A program made the translations under genes and the position numbers. A stretch of DNA of 64,000 bases from Hyphomicrobium_A sp963745205 (lineage in GTDB: Bacteria; Pseudomonadota; Alphaproteobacteria; Rhizobiales; Hyphomicrobiaceae), in assembly GCA_963745205.1 (NCBI GenBank), contig CAVUWX010000022.1, positions 124,001 through 188,000 on the forward strand, written 5' to 3'. The first letter of the stretch is position 1; each line of letters begins with the position of its first letter. This document shows, one piece after another, positions 17,860-27,160 of the stretch. Below the pieces are notes generated by a model that was given only the letters and a program-made list of their open reading frames with translations, was not told where the DNA came from and ran no database searches.

Positions 17860-18081
17860 ATGCTGGTGAGGTTCACCGCAAAGGGCATCCGGGCTGGCGT
17901 CGTGGTGGCCGCCCTGTCGCTTGGGCTTGGCGCCTGCGGCGTGCGCGGCTCGCTCGATCCCCCACCCGACGCCAAGGCCAACGGCACCGCGAAGTCGGCT
18001 GAGTCCGCTGGCACGCAGCCCGACTCGGCCGCGCCGCCCAAGCCGCACGAGGGCTTCATCCTCGATCCGCTGCTGCGGTAG
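17860..18081 (+). CDS. lptM: LptM-like small lipoprotein
   Basis: 73 residues with a lipoprotein signal: hydrophobic core VVVAALSLGLG and lipobox LGAC, Cys about residue 26, followed by the family signature GVRGSLDPPP. LptM (YifL) stabilises assembly of the LptD LPS translocon in E. coli; in alphaproteobacteria it sits between argH and lysA, as here. The ATG at 17860 follows GAGGAAC closely. The tail ends EGFILDPLLR, which is a common ending in rhizobial members. Confidence 0.85.
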   Translation: MLVRFTAKGIRAGVVVAALSLGLGACGVRGSLDPPPDAKANGTAKSAESAGTQPDSAAPPKPHEGFILDPLLR

Positions 18082-18108
18082 CGCTCAACTCGCGCTAGAA
18101 GCCTTCCG

Positions 18109-19377
18109 ATGCACCACTTCCATTATAGGGGCGGGGTTCTCCACGCCGAGGACGTCAGCGTCGCGCAGCTCGCCGCGGAGGTCGGCACGCCGTTCTATTG
18201 CTATTCGACGGCGACGCTCGAGCGCCACTACCGGGTGCTGGCCGAGGCCTTCGCTGGCCAGAACGCGCTCATCTGCTATGCGGTCAAGGCCAACTCCAAC
18301 CAAGCGGTGTTGCGCACGCTCGCGCGGTGCGGTGCCGGCATGGATGTGGTCTCCGAAGGCGAGCTGCGGCGCGCGCTTAGCGCTGGCGTGCCGGCCGCCA
18401 AGATCATCTTCGCTGGCGTCGGCAAGTCGCGCGAGGAGATCGCCTTCGCGCTCGAGCAGGACATCCTCGGCTTCAACGTCGAGAGCGAGCCCGAGCTGAA
18501 AGTTTTGAGCGAGGAGGCAGTGCGTTTGGGCCGCACGGCGCGCATCGCGCTACGCGTCAACCCTGACGTCGATGCCAAGACGCACGCCAAGATCTCTACC
18601 GGCAAGGCCGAGAACAAGTTCGGCATACCGTACGCACAGGCGCCGCGGCTCTACGCGGAAGCGCGCACGCTCAAGAGCATCGAGGTCGCCGGCATCCACA
18701 TGCACATCGGCAGCCAGATCACGGAGCTCGAGCCATTCCGCAACGCCTTTAGGCTGCTGCGCGAGCTGGCGCAGGCGCTGATCCGCGACGGCCACCCCAT
18801 CCGCCACCTCGACATCGGCGGCGGTCTCGGCGTGCCGTACGTGTCGGAAGGCGAGGTCGCGCCGCCGCCCTCGGCCTACGCTGCCGTGGCCAAGGAGATG
18901 CTGGGCGACCTCGGGTTGAAGCTGATCCTCGAGCCCGGGCGCGTCATCGTCGGCAACGCCGGCATCCTCGTCACGCGCGTGCTCTATGCCAAGGAGGGCG
19001 TCGACAAGACCTTCACCGTCGTCGACGCAGCCATGAACGACCTGATCCGGCCGACGCTGTATGAGGCCCAGCACGAGATCTGGCCGGTTCTGCAGGAGAA
19101 AGGTGGAATGCCGCCGATTGTGCAGGACGTGGTGGGGCCAGTCTGCGAGACCGGCGACTACCTGGCGCTCGACCGGCCCCTGCCGCCGCTGCAGCCGGGC
19201 GACCTCGTGGCGGTGATGACGGCGGGGGCCTATGGGGCGGTGATGGCCTCGACCTACAACACGCGGCTGTTGGTGCCGGAGGTTCTCGTCAACGGCGAGA
19301 GCTGGTGCGTGGTGCGCCCGCGCGGTACCTACGACGACCTCATCGGGCTGGATCGCGTGCCGGATTGGATGGCCTGA
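18109..19377 (+). CDS. lysA: Diaminopimelate decarboxylase
   Basis: 422 residues, group IV PLP decarboxylase with an alanine-racemase-like barrel. Makes lysine from meso-diaminopimelate. The PLP lysine is Lys60 in CYAVKANSN; HMHIGSQI (about 201-208), DIGGGLGVPY and EPGRVIVGNAG form the phosphate and substrate sites; the C-terminal CETGDYLA contains the active-site cysteine. Begins MHHFHYRGGVLHAEDV, typical for rhizobial LysA. Only 27 bases separate it from lptM. Confidence 0.97.
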   Translation: MHHFHYRGGVLHAEDVSVAQLAAEVGTPFYCYSTATLERHYRVLAEAFAGQNALICYAVKANSNQAVLRTLARCGAGMDVVSEGELRRALSAGVPAAKIIFAGVGKSREEIAFALEQDILGFNVESEPELKVLSEEAVRLGRTARIALRVNPDVDAKTHAKISTGKAENKFGIPYAQAPRLYAEARTLKSIEVAGIHMHIGSQITELEPFRNAFRLLRELAQALIRDGHPIRHLDIGGGLGVPYVSEGEVAPPPSAYAAVAKEMLGDLGLKLILEPGRVIVGNAGILVTRVLYAKEGVDKTFTVVDAAMNDLIRPTLYEAQHEIWPVLQEKGGMPPIVQDVVGPVCETGDYLALDRPLPPLQPGDLVAVMTAGAYGAVMASTYNTRLLVPEVLVNGESWCVVRPRGTYDDLIGLDRVPDWMA

Positions 19378-19423
19378 GCAGTCCCTAACCGGGGATCGGG
19401 GCTCTGCAGATCACGTTGCTGAG

Positions 19424-19762
19424 TCAATAGTTCCCGTGATCCTCGCGCTTCCCGATTCCTGGGCGGTTTGCATGCCCATAGTCGCTCTGATCACTGGTGC
19501 GGGGCGAGGCATCGGGCGCGCCATGCCCGGACTGTCTATGGCGCAAATGTCGATGACAACGATCAATGCCCAAATCACAGGCGATCTGTGGCCCGGCGGC
19601 GTAGCCAATAATGCCACCCCCCAACAGGCCGACCGGACCGGCGGCGACGGCCCCTGCGATAGCCCCCAAGGCTGCGTCCGTGACCCGTTCTTGCGCTCTG
19701 GCAGCGACAGGCGAGAGGACAACAGCGGTGACGACCACGGTAAGCGCACTAAGTGTCCGCAT
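19424..19762 (-). CDS. Exported glycine-zipper-like small protein
   Basis: 112 residues. A signal peptide (about 1-23, ending AARA) precedes a Gly/Ala-rich hydrophobic hairpin (ALGAIAGAVAAGPVGLLGGGIIGYAAGP, shown here only as a description of the glycine zipper spanning about 30-58), then a His/Arg-rich, poorly conserved tail. Proteins of this layout are common and uncharacterised in Rhizobiales. The tail has weak coding character, so a frameshift near residue 65 is possible but not proven. Start ATG 19762 follows GGGGTG. Confidence 0.5.
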   Translation of the reverse strand: MRTLSALTVVVTAVVLSPVAARAQERVTDAALGAIAGAVAAGPVGLLGGGIIGYAAGPQIACDLGIDRCHRHLRHRQSGHGAPDASPRTSDQSDYGHANRPGIGKREDHGNY

Positions 19763-20008
19763 TAGATTCACCCCGTTCTTGGTTCTTGCGACAGTGTCGA
19801 CTCACCAAGCCCTAGTTCATCAGAACACTTGGCCGGAATTTAGAGCGGCCATTCGCGGACTTGGGACACGTGGAATCCAACCCGGACGGCACCCTGTTTT
19901 GAGGTGCTCACAGGGTCGGCAACGGAACAGGAACGCCTGACGAAAGTTTAATGATCGCCGGCACCCCGTCACCTTTGCGGTCCTAATCGTTCGGGCTATC
20001 GTGAGTTA
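19763..20008. other. Intergenic region before the TIGR02302 gene
   Basis: 246 bases without a convincing gene; presumably the divergent promoters. The TIGR02302 start codon has no clear Shine-Dalgarno sequence. Confidence 0.3.
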
Positions 20009-22645
20009 ATGGCAGAGCCCCAGGCCTCACCAGTCGACCCCACGTTCGCCCGCAAGGTCCGCGCGAGCCGCATGACGCTCTACTTCGAGCGCCTGTGGCC
20101 GCGGCTGTGGCTGATCCTCGGCATCGCCGGGCTGTTCCTGCTGGTCTCGCTATTGAACATCTGGGCGCACTTGCCCCAGCCGGCCCATATCGCCCTGCTC
20201 GCGGGCTTCGTGATCGCCGCGCTTGCGGCCGTGATCTACGCCGCGCGGGTTAGCTATCCCGGCCGCGAGGAGGCGGTGCGGCGGCTCGAGCGAGCCTCCG
20301 GCATCCCGCACCGCCCAGCCTCGTCCTACGAGGATACCATCACCGCCAACGCGGATGATCCGCGCACCACCGCCATCTGGCAGGCACACCGGGCGCGCCT
20401 CGCCGCGGCGCTCGCGCGCTTGCGCGTCGGCCCTCCGCATCCGCGCACCGATCGTGCCGACCCCGTCGCGTTGCGCGCGCTGCTGATGCTCGGCGTCGTC
20501 GCCGTCGCCTCGCTCGTCGGCGACAGCACTGCCGACCGCCTGCGCTCGGCATTCCGCTTCAACTCGTTAGCAGCGCTGTCGTCTGCGCGGCTCGACGCCT
20601 GGGTGACGCCGCCCTCCTACACCACGCGGCCCCCTGTGATGCTCGCCGACGGTGCGCGCGGGGGCACCCTGTCATCGTCGACGCCGGCGAAGCTTATCGA
20701 GGTGCCGGAGCGCAGCGTATTGATCGTGCGTGCGACGGGCAGCGGTCTCGGCGAATTGAGCCTCGAGGTGATGAACGAAGGCACGACCGAGAAACAGAGC
20801 GTCGCCGCGAAAGCGCCGGAGGCCGGCAAGTCATCGGGCTCGGGCGCAGAGATTTCCGAGCTGCGCTATGAGCTCCGGAAATCGGCAGAGGTGCGCGTGC
20901 TGGCATCGGGCTCCGAGCTCGCGCGCTGGCCCTTCTACGTCATCCCCGACAAGGCGCCAAAGATCGCGCTGACGAAGGATCCCGAGCGCACGCGCCGCGG
21001 GGCGCTCAAACTCGACTACACGGTTGAGGACGACTACGGCGTCGTCTCCGCGGAAGCGAAGGTCAAGAAGGCAGAGCCCCAGCAGAAGCCGGCCGATGCC
21101 TCGAAGGATTGGGCGCGGCCAGAGCCGCTCAAGGGCCCGCGCCCGCCGCTCGAACACCCTCCGACGCTGACGCTGCGGCTGCCGCGTGGCAATACGCACG
21201 CGGCGCAGACCTACATCGACACCGCTCCGCACCCCTACGCGGGGCGCGAGGTGATCCTGACGCTCGAGGCGCGCGACGTCGCCGGAAACATCGGACGCAG
21301 CAAGCCGATCCGTATCGTGCTGCCGCAGCGCCTCTTTGAGAAGCCGCTCGCCCGCGCCCTGGTGGAACAGCGCGCCAAGCTGCTCGATGACTCGCGCTAT
21401 CGGCCGCAGGTGCTGCGCGCGCTCGATGCCCTCACGTTCGAGCCCGAGGGCTTCATCGACAACGCCTCGATCTTCCTGAGCCTGCGCACGCTCTTTCACG
21501 GACTGGAGCGGGACGGCTCGCGCTCCGGTTTGAAGAGCGCCACCGACGGCCTATGGGACATCGCGCTGCGCATCGAGGACGGCGACCTGTCGGACGCGGA
21601 GAAGGCGCTGCGCGACGCCCAGGACAAGCTCGCGGAGGCGCTGGAGAAGGGCGCGCCCGACAACGAGATCCAAGCCCTGATGCAGCAGCTTCGCGACGCG
21701 CTGAGCAAGTACGTCGAGCAGCTCACGAAGAACGCTGCCAAGGACCAGATGAACCCGCCCGAGGGCCTCGATCAGCAGAACCAGCAGCTCTCCCAGCAGG
21801 ATCTCGAGCGCATGATGAAGGAGCTCGAGGACACCGCGAAGAACGGCTCGCGCGATCAGGCCCAGCAGATGCTGAGCCAACTTCGCGATCTGCTCGAGCG
21901 TCTGCAATCGGGGCAGATGTCGAAGAAGGATGGCGAGCGCGGCCAGATGATGATGAAGAAGCTCGATGAGCTCGGCAACATGATCGGCCAGCAGCAACGC
22001 CTGATGGACCAGACTTACAGCGAGCACCGGCGACAGGCGCAGCGGCAGCTCGGCGGCTCGACCGAAGGCGGTCGCGAGCACCAGAGCAGCCGGCAGGGCC
22101 AGCCCGGGCAGAACGGCGAGGGCGGCGACGAGCAACAAGGCCAGCAAGGTCAGGGCCAACGCGGCAAGTCGGGCCAGCAGCAGCCGGGCAAGGGCCTCGG
22201 CGAGCAGCAGCGCGCGTTGCGCGAGGAGCTCGAGAAGCTGACGAAGAGCTTGGACGAGATGGGCGCCAACTCCAAGGAGCTCGGGAACGCGCGCGAGTCC
22301 ATGAAGAACGCCGAGCAAGGGCTCGAGCAAGGCGATACCAGCTCCGCGCTCGGCGATCAGTCGCAGGCGCTCGATCAGATGCGCCAGGGCGCGCAGAAGA
22401 TGGCCGAGGATGCGCAGAAGAACGGCCAGTCCCGCTTCGGCCAGAACGGCGACACGCCGCGCGATCCACTTGGACGCCCGCAGCGCTTCCAGGGCCCCGA
22501 TCCCGGCAACTCGGTGAAGGTGCCGGACGAGATCGACATGCAGCGGGCGCGCGAGATCCTCGAGGAGCTACGGCGGCGTGTGGCGCAGCCGGCGCGGCCG
22601 CCGATGGAGCTTGATTATTTCGAGCGGCTTCTGCGCCGCTTCTGA
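20009..22645 (+). CDS. TIGR02302/DUF4175-family membrane protein
   Basis: 878 residues. N-terminal membrane helices (about 30-50, 57-80 and a weaker one at 150-170) are followed by a large extracytoplasmic beta-rich region (about 185-440) and then a long, low-complexity Gln/Gly/Glu-rich coiled region (about 520-830, for example runs of QQGQQGQGQRG). The order of parts and the phrase LYFERLWPRLWLILGIAG at the N-terminus are characteristic of this alphaproteobacterial family, whose function is not known. It regularly follows lysA in Rhizobiales, as here. The repeat-rich section is a likely site of length variation. Confidence 0.85.
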   Translation: MAEPQASPVDPTFARKVRASRMTLYFERLWPRLWLILGIAGLFLLVSLLNIWAHLPQPAHIALLAGFVIAALAAVIYAARVSYPGREEAVRRLERASGIPHRPASSYEDTITANADDPRTTAIWQAHRARLAAALARLRVGPPHPRTDRADPVALRALLMLGVVAVASLVGDSTADRLRSAFRFNSLAALSSARLDAWVTPPSYTTRPPVMLADGARGGTLSSSTPAKLIEVPERSVLIVRATGSGLGELSLEVMNEGTTEKQSVAAKAPEAGKSSGSGAEISELRYELRKSAEVRVLASGSELARWPFYVIPDKAPKIALTKDPERTRRGALKLDYTVEDDYGVVSAEAKVKKAEPQQKPADASKDWARPEPLKGPRPPLEHPPTLTLRLPRGNTHAAQTYIDTAPHPYAGREVILTLEARDVAGNIGRSKPIRIVLPQRLFEKPLARALVEQRAKLLDDSRYRPQVLRALDALTFEPEGFIDNASIFLSLRTLFHGLERDGSRSGLKSATDGLWDIALRIEDGDLSDAEKALRDAQDKLAEALEKGAPDNEIQALMQQLRDALSKYVEQLTKNAAKDQMNPPEGLDQQNQQLSQQDLERMMKELEDTAKNGSRDQAQQMLSQLRDLLERLQSGQMSKKDGERGQMMMKKLDELGNMIGQQQRLMDQTYSEHRRQAQRQLGGSTEGGREHQSSRQGQPGQNGEGGDEQQGQQGQGQRGKSGQQQPGKGLGEQQRALREELEKLTKSLDEMGANSKELGNARESMKNAEQGLEQGDTSSALGDQSQALDQMRQGAQKMAEDAQKNGQSRFGQNGDTPRDPLGRPQRFQGPDPGNSVKVPDEIDMQRAREILEELRRRVAQPARPPMELDYFERLLRRF

Positions 22646-22657
22646 ACCGCCTTGGTG

Positions 22658-23644
22658 TTAGGGCGCGGCGGCGTGCGGGACGAGGCGAACGAGCAGTCCG
22701 CTCACAATCTGATGGCTCGCGATCTCGGTCGAGATGTGTCCGCCGGGGGGCGGCTCACCGTCGATCCAGCGCTTTAACTGCCGCCAGAGGTCGGCGCCGA
22801 GCCAGCTCCCGTTCTTCTCCGACAGTGGCGCCTCGTACTGTGCGTACGTGAACTTGTACTCGACGAAGAACGACATGCGCGAAAGACGGATCTCGAGTCC
22901 GACGAGCGTCTGGCCGGTCGGGCCGGCAAAATTGTATTCGTAGGTGCGCGGATGCCCGCCCGAAGCGAGCTCCACCTCGGTGTGGGGCAGAAGCACGCCG
23001 CCGCCCAGGCCGGCGTAGGGGCTCAAACGCGGCCCCAGGCCCGGTAGCCGTACGAGCCCGGTGAGCATGAGCATGTTGTGGCCATGCGAGAACTCGAGCT
23101 TTTTCACGATGTCGGAGATGCGCGCGCGGGGCGGAAGCGGCTTGCCGTCGATGGTGCCGCCGAAGGCGGCTTCGTCATCGCGCTGCGCGATCGCTTTGGA
23201 ATGCATAAAGTCGATCATCAGACCCGCGCGGCCCGAGAACCAGCGGACGATGCGCGCGCCGTAGTAGATCGGATTGTGGAACGGGTCGGTGTACCAGTGC
23301 ACCGGATCGATGGTGAAGCTGTCACCCTTCTTCCCGATCGTGACGGGGCTCGGGTAGGTGTAGGGCGCGCCGCCGTAGGCGCCGACCACCGTCTCCGCCC
23401 CGGGCTCTGTCGCCGACCGCTCCGCGCCGCCGACCGTGGCGCGGTCGGCATCCTCGTCGAGGCGGCTCTGCTCCATAACGCTCGCCGCGGTCGACGCCGT
23501 AATCAGGGCTGCCGCCGCGAAGGCGGACAGGGCGTTGAGCGAGCGCCGGGTGCGCGATGCGGAGCGCAGCCAGGAACGCGACCCGTCGCACACCTTGCCT
23601 CGGTTCCTACCCCAGCCGATCGCGAAACTGCCTGTCATCGGCAT
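22658..23644 (-). CDS. Outer-membrane beta-barrel, lipid A oxidase-like
   Basis: 328 residues. After an N-terminal hydrophobic signal (about 38-55) the body has aromatic, alternating strands: YTYPSPVTI, FTIDPVHWY, NPIYYGARIVRWF, IDFMHSKAIA, FSHGHNMLMLTG, SPYAGLGGGV, FFVEYKFTYAQYE. This pattern matches rhizobial proteins annotated as lipid A oxidase (LpxQ), which oxidises the proximal glucosamine of lipid A to 2-aminogluconate at the outer membrane. Enzymatic activity is an inference; members annotated this way may be plain barrels. The start ATG has a strong AAGGGGG just upstream. Confidence 0.6.
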   Translation of the reverse strand: MPMTGSFAIGWGRNRGKVCDGSRSWLRSASRTRRSLNALSAFAAAALITASTAASVMEQSRLDEDADRATVGGAERSATEPGAETVVGAYGGAPYTYPSPVTIGKKGDSFTIDPVHWYTDPFHNPIYYGARIVRWFSGRAGLMIDFMHSKAIAQRDDEAAFGGTIDGKPLPPRARISDIVKKLEFSHGHNMLMLTGLVRLPGLGPRLSPYAGLGGGVLLPHTEVELASGGHPRTYEYNFAGPTGQTLVGLEIRLSRMSFFVEYKFTYAQYEAPLSEKNGSWLGADLWRQLKRWIDGEPPPGGHISTEIASHQIVSGLLVRLVPHAAAP

Positions 23645-23777
23645 TTTCCCCCTTCTTGCATCTCGACTTCGTCAGATCGCGCCAGTCCGCGAATGCCGAA
23701 GCGGCAAACTAAGCGTGCGCGTGGATCGCCACAAATGACTACAGTCATGAACCCCGTGTGCCGTGTTGACGCGGGCT

Positions 23778-24849
23778 TTAGGACGGCGCGCGCGGAGCGG
23801 CCAGCTGCTCGATCATCCGGCGCACCGCGACGATCTGCGGGGCCTTGCGGGTGAGGTAGTCGCGACCGGTATAGCCCCACCAGTCCCAGCAGCCTTGCGG
23901 GTTGAGCGGGGTCGCCGCTGTCTGCGGAAACAGCACGATGATGTTGTTCGTGTCGGCCCAGCGGGCGAAGCCTGAAATCGCGCGCGAACGCATCGCCGAC
24001 GAACGTGCGGTTCTGCCCGCAGCCGTGGAACGCGACGTGCACGCGGCAGCCGTCTTCTGCGGTGCACGAGCTTGGTACGTAGGCAATGCCCTGGTCGCTC
24101 AAGCCGGGGTTGTCGAGATCCTTGGTGTAGGGATTCTGATTGAACACCACGAACGCACCAGTGGGCTCGGCTGAACGTGGGTTGAGCGTACCGTAGATCT
24201 GCTTCAGCAGCTCGCCCGCCTGGTCGTAGTGGCAATCAACGATGTAGGGTCGGCCCGAGTAGTCGCACGCAGGGCCCTTGTCCTCGGTGACGAACGCGTG
24301 CCCGGCGGGAATGTTCGACACGTAGAGGATGTTCGCATCAGGCACGCCGAGCGCCTCGTAGAATTGCTTTGCCGAATCGACGATGGCGGGGACGACGGTG
24401 TGGTCGTCCTTGCCCGAGAAGAGATAGATGCGGTCGTCCTTGACGCTAGCGACGGGATCGATGCTTCCGCGCTCGGCGAGCTGGCGCGCACGCTCGGCGA
24501 GGAACTTTGGGTTAGGCACGCCAAAGGCCTGCAGCGCATTGAGCATGCAGCCGTTGATGGCCTTGGTCAGGTTGAGGAGCACGGTGCCAGGGCCAGGGAT
24601 CACGTCGGCGAACAAGCTCTCCGAGCAGCCGTAGGGTCCGCCGGCGATAATCGCCGCGCCTACCACGTCGCGCGAGTGCGCGATCTCGAACTGGCCAGCC
24701 ATGTAGGCGCCCGACGAGATGCCGGAGACGGAGGTCTGGTCAAGCTTGGCGCCGAGCGCGGGCAGCTCATGGCCCTGCTGCTGTCCGCAGCCGCCGAGCA
24801 GGAGGCTCAGTGCAAGCAGGGCAGCCGGGATGCGAAGGTGCTTGGTCAT
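23778..24849 (-). pseudogene. PHB-depolymerase-like lipoprotein esterase, frameshifted
   Basis: Alpha/beta hydrolase of the poly(3-hydroxybutyrate) depolymerase/feruloyl esterase type. It has a lipoprotein signal (lipobox LGGC, about residue 20), nucleophile motif GISSGAYMAGQ (about 44-54), the aspartate region SGKDDHTV and a histidine at GHAFVTEDKG. The frame is intact to FVGDAFARD; then at about 23975-23985 one extra base shifts it. The correct continuation, in another frame, reads SGFARWADTNNIIVLFPQ to the conserved CWDWWGY and ends at 23778. Unshifted, the protein would be about 356 residues. The break is not at a long homopolymer. Whether it is real or an assembly error cannot be told here. 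Confidence 0.75.
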
Positions 24850-24924
24850 CTGGGATCGGCTCGCTCTGGGGCTGGAGAGGCCCTGAGACTAGCCCGTCCG
24901 CCGGTTCCTTGCATCGGGCAAGAT

Positions 24925-27150
24925 TCACTTCATGCGCACCGTCACGCGGTCGACGCGGCCCTTGGCGTCGATAACCGACAGCTTGACGAAACCGGGTCCG
25001 GTCGGCTGCCACACGACCTGGCGTGTGCGCGGGTCGGATGTGATCGGCGCGCCGTCGACGAGCCAAGTGAGCGGCAGCACGCCGCCATTTGCCTTTAAGA
25101 GCATGGGGGAGTCATCCTCGGTCTCGACCTCGGCGCGGTCGGGCGGGAATGAGATGAGGACGCGGGGCTCCAGGAACGGGCCCTCGGATACCTCCACATT
25201 GCCCTCGTGGAAGCGCTTCAACGGCGGGGGCAGCTCGGTGCCGGTGGCCTGCACCACGCCGCGCGGCGGTGGCAGCAAGGGCACGCGCTTCTCGCCGAGG
25301 CGTGCGAAGGCGTCGAACAGGATGGGCGCCGCGGCGATGCGGCCGACGAGCCCTGGCGTCGAAGCGCCATCCGGCCGGCCGACCCAGACAGCGACCGTGT
25401 AGCGGCCGTCATAGCCCACGGCCCACGCGTCGCGGTACCCGTATGACGTGCCGGTCTTGTAGGCAAAGCGCCCCCCCTTGGCATTGAGCGGCGGGGGCGC
25501 ATCCTTGAGGATGTCGGTCACGTACCAGGCGGCGACGGGCGAGAGCACGTACTGCGCCTGCGGCATGCGCTTGCTCTTGCTCTGCAGCAGCAGCCCCGCC
25601 GCGTCGGGCTTCTCGCCCAAGCGGTGGGTGAGCGTAACAGCCTCGCCGCCGCGCGCGAGGCTCGCGTAAAGTGTGGCGAGATCGTGCAGCGTCAGCCCGA
25701 CGCCGCCGAGCGCCATCGCCAGTGTGGGCGGCGTCTTGTCGGGGAACTGCGGCTCTACGCCGACGCGCCGGAAGCGGCCGGCAAGCTTGCCGGGGCCTAC
25801 GGCCGACAGAACCTTCACCGCGGGGATGTTGTAGGACTGGTCGAGCGCCTCGCGGATGCTGACGGTGCCGTGGTAGCCGTCGTCGAAGTTCTTGGGCGCG
25901 TAATTACCGAAACGCACGGCGCGGTCTTCGATGAGCGTCTCCGGGTGGGCGATACCGGCCTCGAAGGCGAGGCCGTAGATAAAGGGCTTGAGCGTCGATC
26001 CCGGCGAGCGCACGGCGGTCGCCATGTCGATGGCGCCCCAGCGGGCGTCGTCGAGGTAGCCGGCCGAGCCGACGTGCGCGATCACCTCGCCCGTGGTGTG
26101 GTCGACGGCGAGGATGGCGGCCGACAACTTCTGCCCCAAAAATTTCGTCTGCTCCTCGGCGAGGCTTTCGAGCGCCATCTGCAGGTCGCGGTCGAGCGTC
26201 AGCCGATGCACGGTCTTGGTTGGCGCCAGCGCCACCTCAGCTTCCGCGAGGTGCGGGGCGAGCTTGGGGAAATCGCGGCGGACAGTGGGCACCGGCTCAA
26301 GCTCGGCGCGCATCGCTTCCGCCTGCGAGATCACGCCGGCGCCTGCGGTCCGCGCGAGCACGCGGTCGCGGGCGGCACGCGCCGCTTTCGGGCTGCGGTC
26401 GGGGCGTCGTTGCTCGGGCGACTGCGGGAGCGCGACCAGCAGGGCAGCTTCGCCGACGGACAGCCGTCGCGGCTCCTTGCCGAAGTAGGCGAGGGAGGCG
26501 GCGCGCACGCCCTCTATGTTGCCGCCGAACGGGGCAAGTCGGAGATAAAGTGCGAGAATCTCCTTCTTGGAGAGATGACGCTCGAGCTGCAGCGCGCCCA
26601 TGATCTGGCGCAGCTTGGCGCTGCCGGTGCGCTCGTGCTTGCCTTCGATCAGGCGTGCCACCTGCATGGTGAGCGTGGAGGCGCCGGAGATAATGTGGCG
26701 GTGGCGGGCGAGCTGCCAGGCGGCGCGCGTGAGCGAGCGCATGTCGACGCCGCCGTGACCGTAGAAGCGCTTGTCCTCGAACGCCATGAGCATGGCGAGG
26801 TAGCGCTGGTCGACCTCGTCGGGCTCCAGAGGAAGGCGCCAGCGGCCCTCCGGCGTCGTGAAGGCGCGCAAGAGCCGGTCCTTGCGGTCGAGCACGGAGA
26901 CGGAGACCTGGCTCACATTCGCGAGCTGCGGGGGGCCGAGCCGGTCGACGGCCACATGGAGGGCGGCGATGCCGCCGCAGATCAGAAGAATGGCGGCGCT
27001 GAGTCCGCCGGCGAGCCAGCGCAGTGCGCGCCGCATTCGATTGCGCGAAGAAGAAACAGCGGAGACAGGGGGTGCAGCCCCGCTCCCCTCTTTGACCTTC
27101 CCCTCCGCCGCGAGGGCGGAGGGGACTAATCGTCTGAGCCCAGCCCGCAT
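24925..27150 (-). CDS. pbpC: Penicillin-binding protein 1C
   Basis: 741 residues. A membrane helix (about 49-70), a GT51 transglycosylase domain (about 95-270) with catalytic Glu125 in MAFEDKRFYGHGG and GASTLTMQVARL, a transpeptidase domain (about 315-590) with SxxK in SPGSTLKP (Ser385) and KTGT in AYKTGTSYG, and the C-terminal PBP1C beta domain (about 640-741). Start ATG 27150 follows GAGGAG. The segment between residues 9 and 35 is unusual: it is encoded by a perfect inverted repeat and looks inserted. MRRALRW at 27036 is the alternative start but lacks a ribosome site. It lies 10 bases after the alpha-2-macroglobulin gene, as in E. coli. Confidence 0.93.
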   Translation of the reverse strand: MRAGLRRLVPSALAAEGKVKEGSGAAPPVSAVSSSRNRMRRALRWLAGGLSAAILLICGGIAALHVAVDRLGPPQLANVSQVSVSVLDRKDRLLRAFTTPEGRWRLPLEPDEVDQRYLAMLMAFEDKRFYGHGGVDMRSLTRAAWQLARHRHIISGASTLTMQVARLIEGKHERTGSAKLRQIMGALQLERHLSKKEILALYLRLAPFGGNIEGVRAASLAYFGKEPRRLSVGEAALLVALPQSPEQRRPDRSPKAARAARDRVLARTAGAGVISQAEAMRAELEPVPTVRRDFPKLAPHLAEAEVALAPTKTVHRLTLDRDLQMALESLAEEQTKFLGQKLSAAILAVDHTTGEVIAHVGSAGYLDDARWGAIDMATAVRSPGSTLKPFIYGLAFEAGIAHPETLIEDRAVRFGNYAPKNFDDGYHGTVSIREALDQSYNIPAVKVLSAVGPGKLAGRFRRVGVEPQFPDKTPPTLAMALGGVGLTLHDLATLYASLARGGEAVTLTHRLGEKPDAAGLLLQSKSKRMPQAQYVLSPVAAWYVTDILKDAPPPLNAKGGRFAYKTGTSYGYRDAWAVGYDGRYTVAVWVGRPDGASTPGLVGRIAAAPILFDAFARLGEKRVPLLPPPRGVVQATGTELPPPLKRFHEGNVEVSEGPFLEPRVLISFPPDRAEVETEDDSPMLLKANGGVLPLTWLVDGAPITSDPRTRQVVWQPTGPGFVKLSVIDAKGRVDRVTVRMK
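27100..27124. repeat. Perfect 10-bp inverted repeat inside the 5' end of pbpC
   Basis: CCCCTCCGCC, a five-base loop, then GGCGGAGGGG. It resembles the short GC-rich palindromes dispersed between genes in Rhizobiales. It either encodes part of an N-terminal extension of PBP1C or lies in the leader if the gene starts at 27036. No T-run follows on either strand, so it is not a standard terminator. Confidence 0.6.
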
Positions 27151-27160
27151 CAAGAGCTCC

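Noticed and set aside
19411..19749. Frameshift in the glycine-zipper protein
   Set aside because: The alternative frame has no better coding character than the used one, so a shift cannot be supported.
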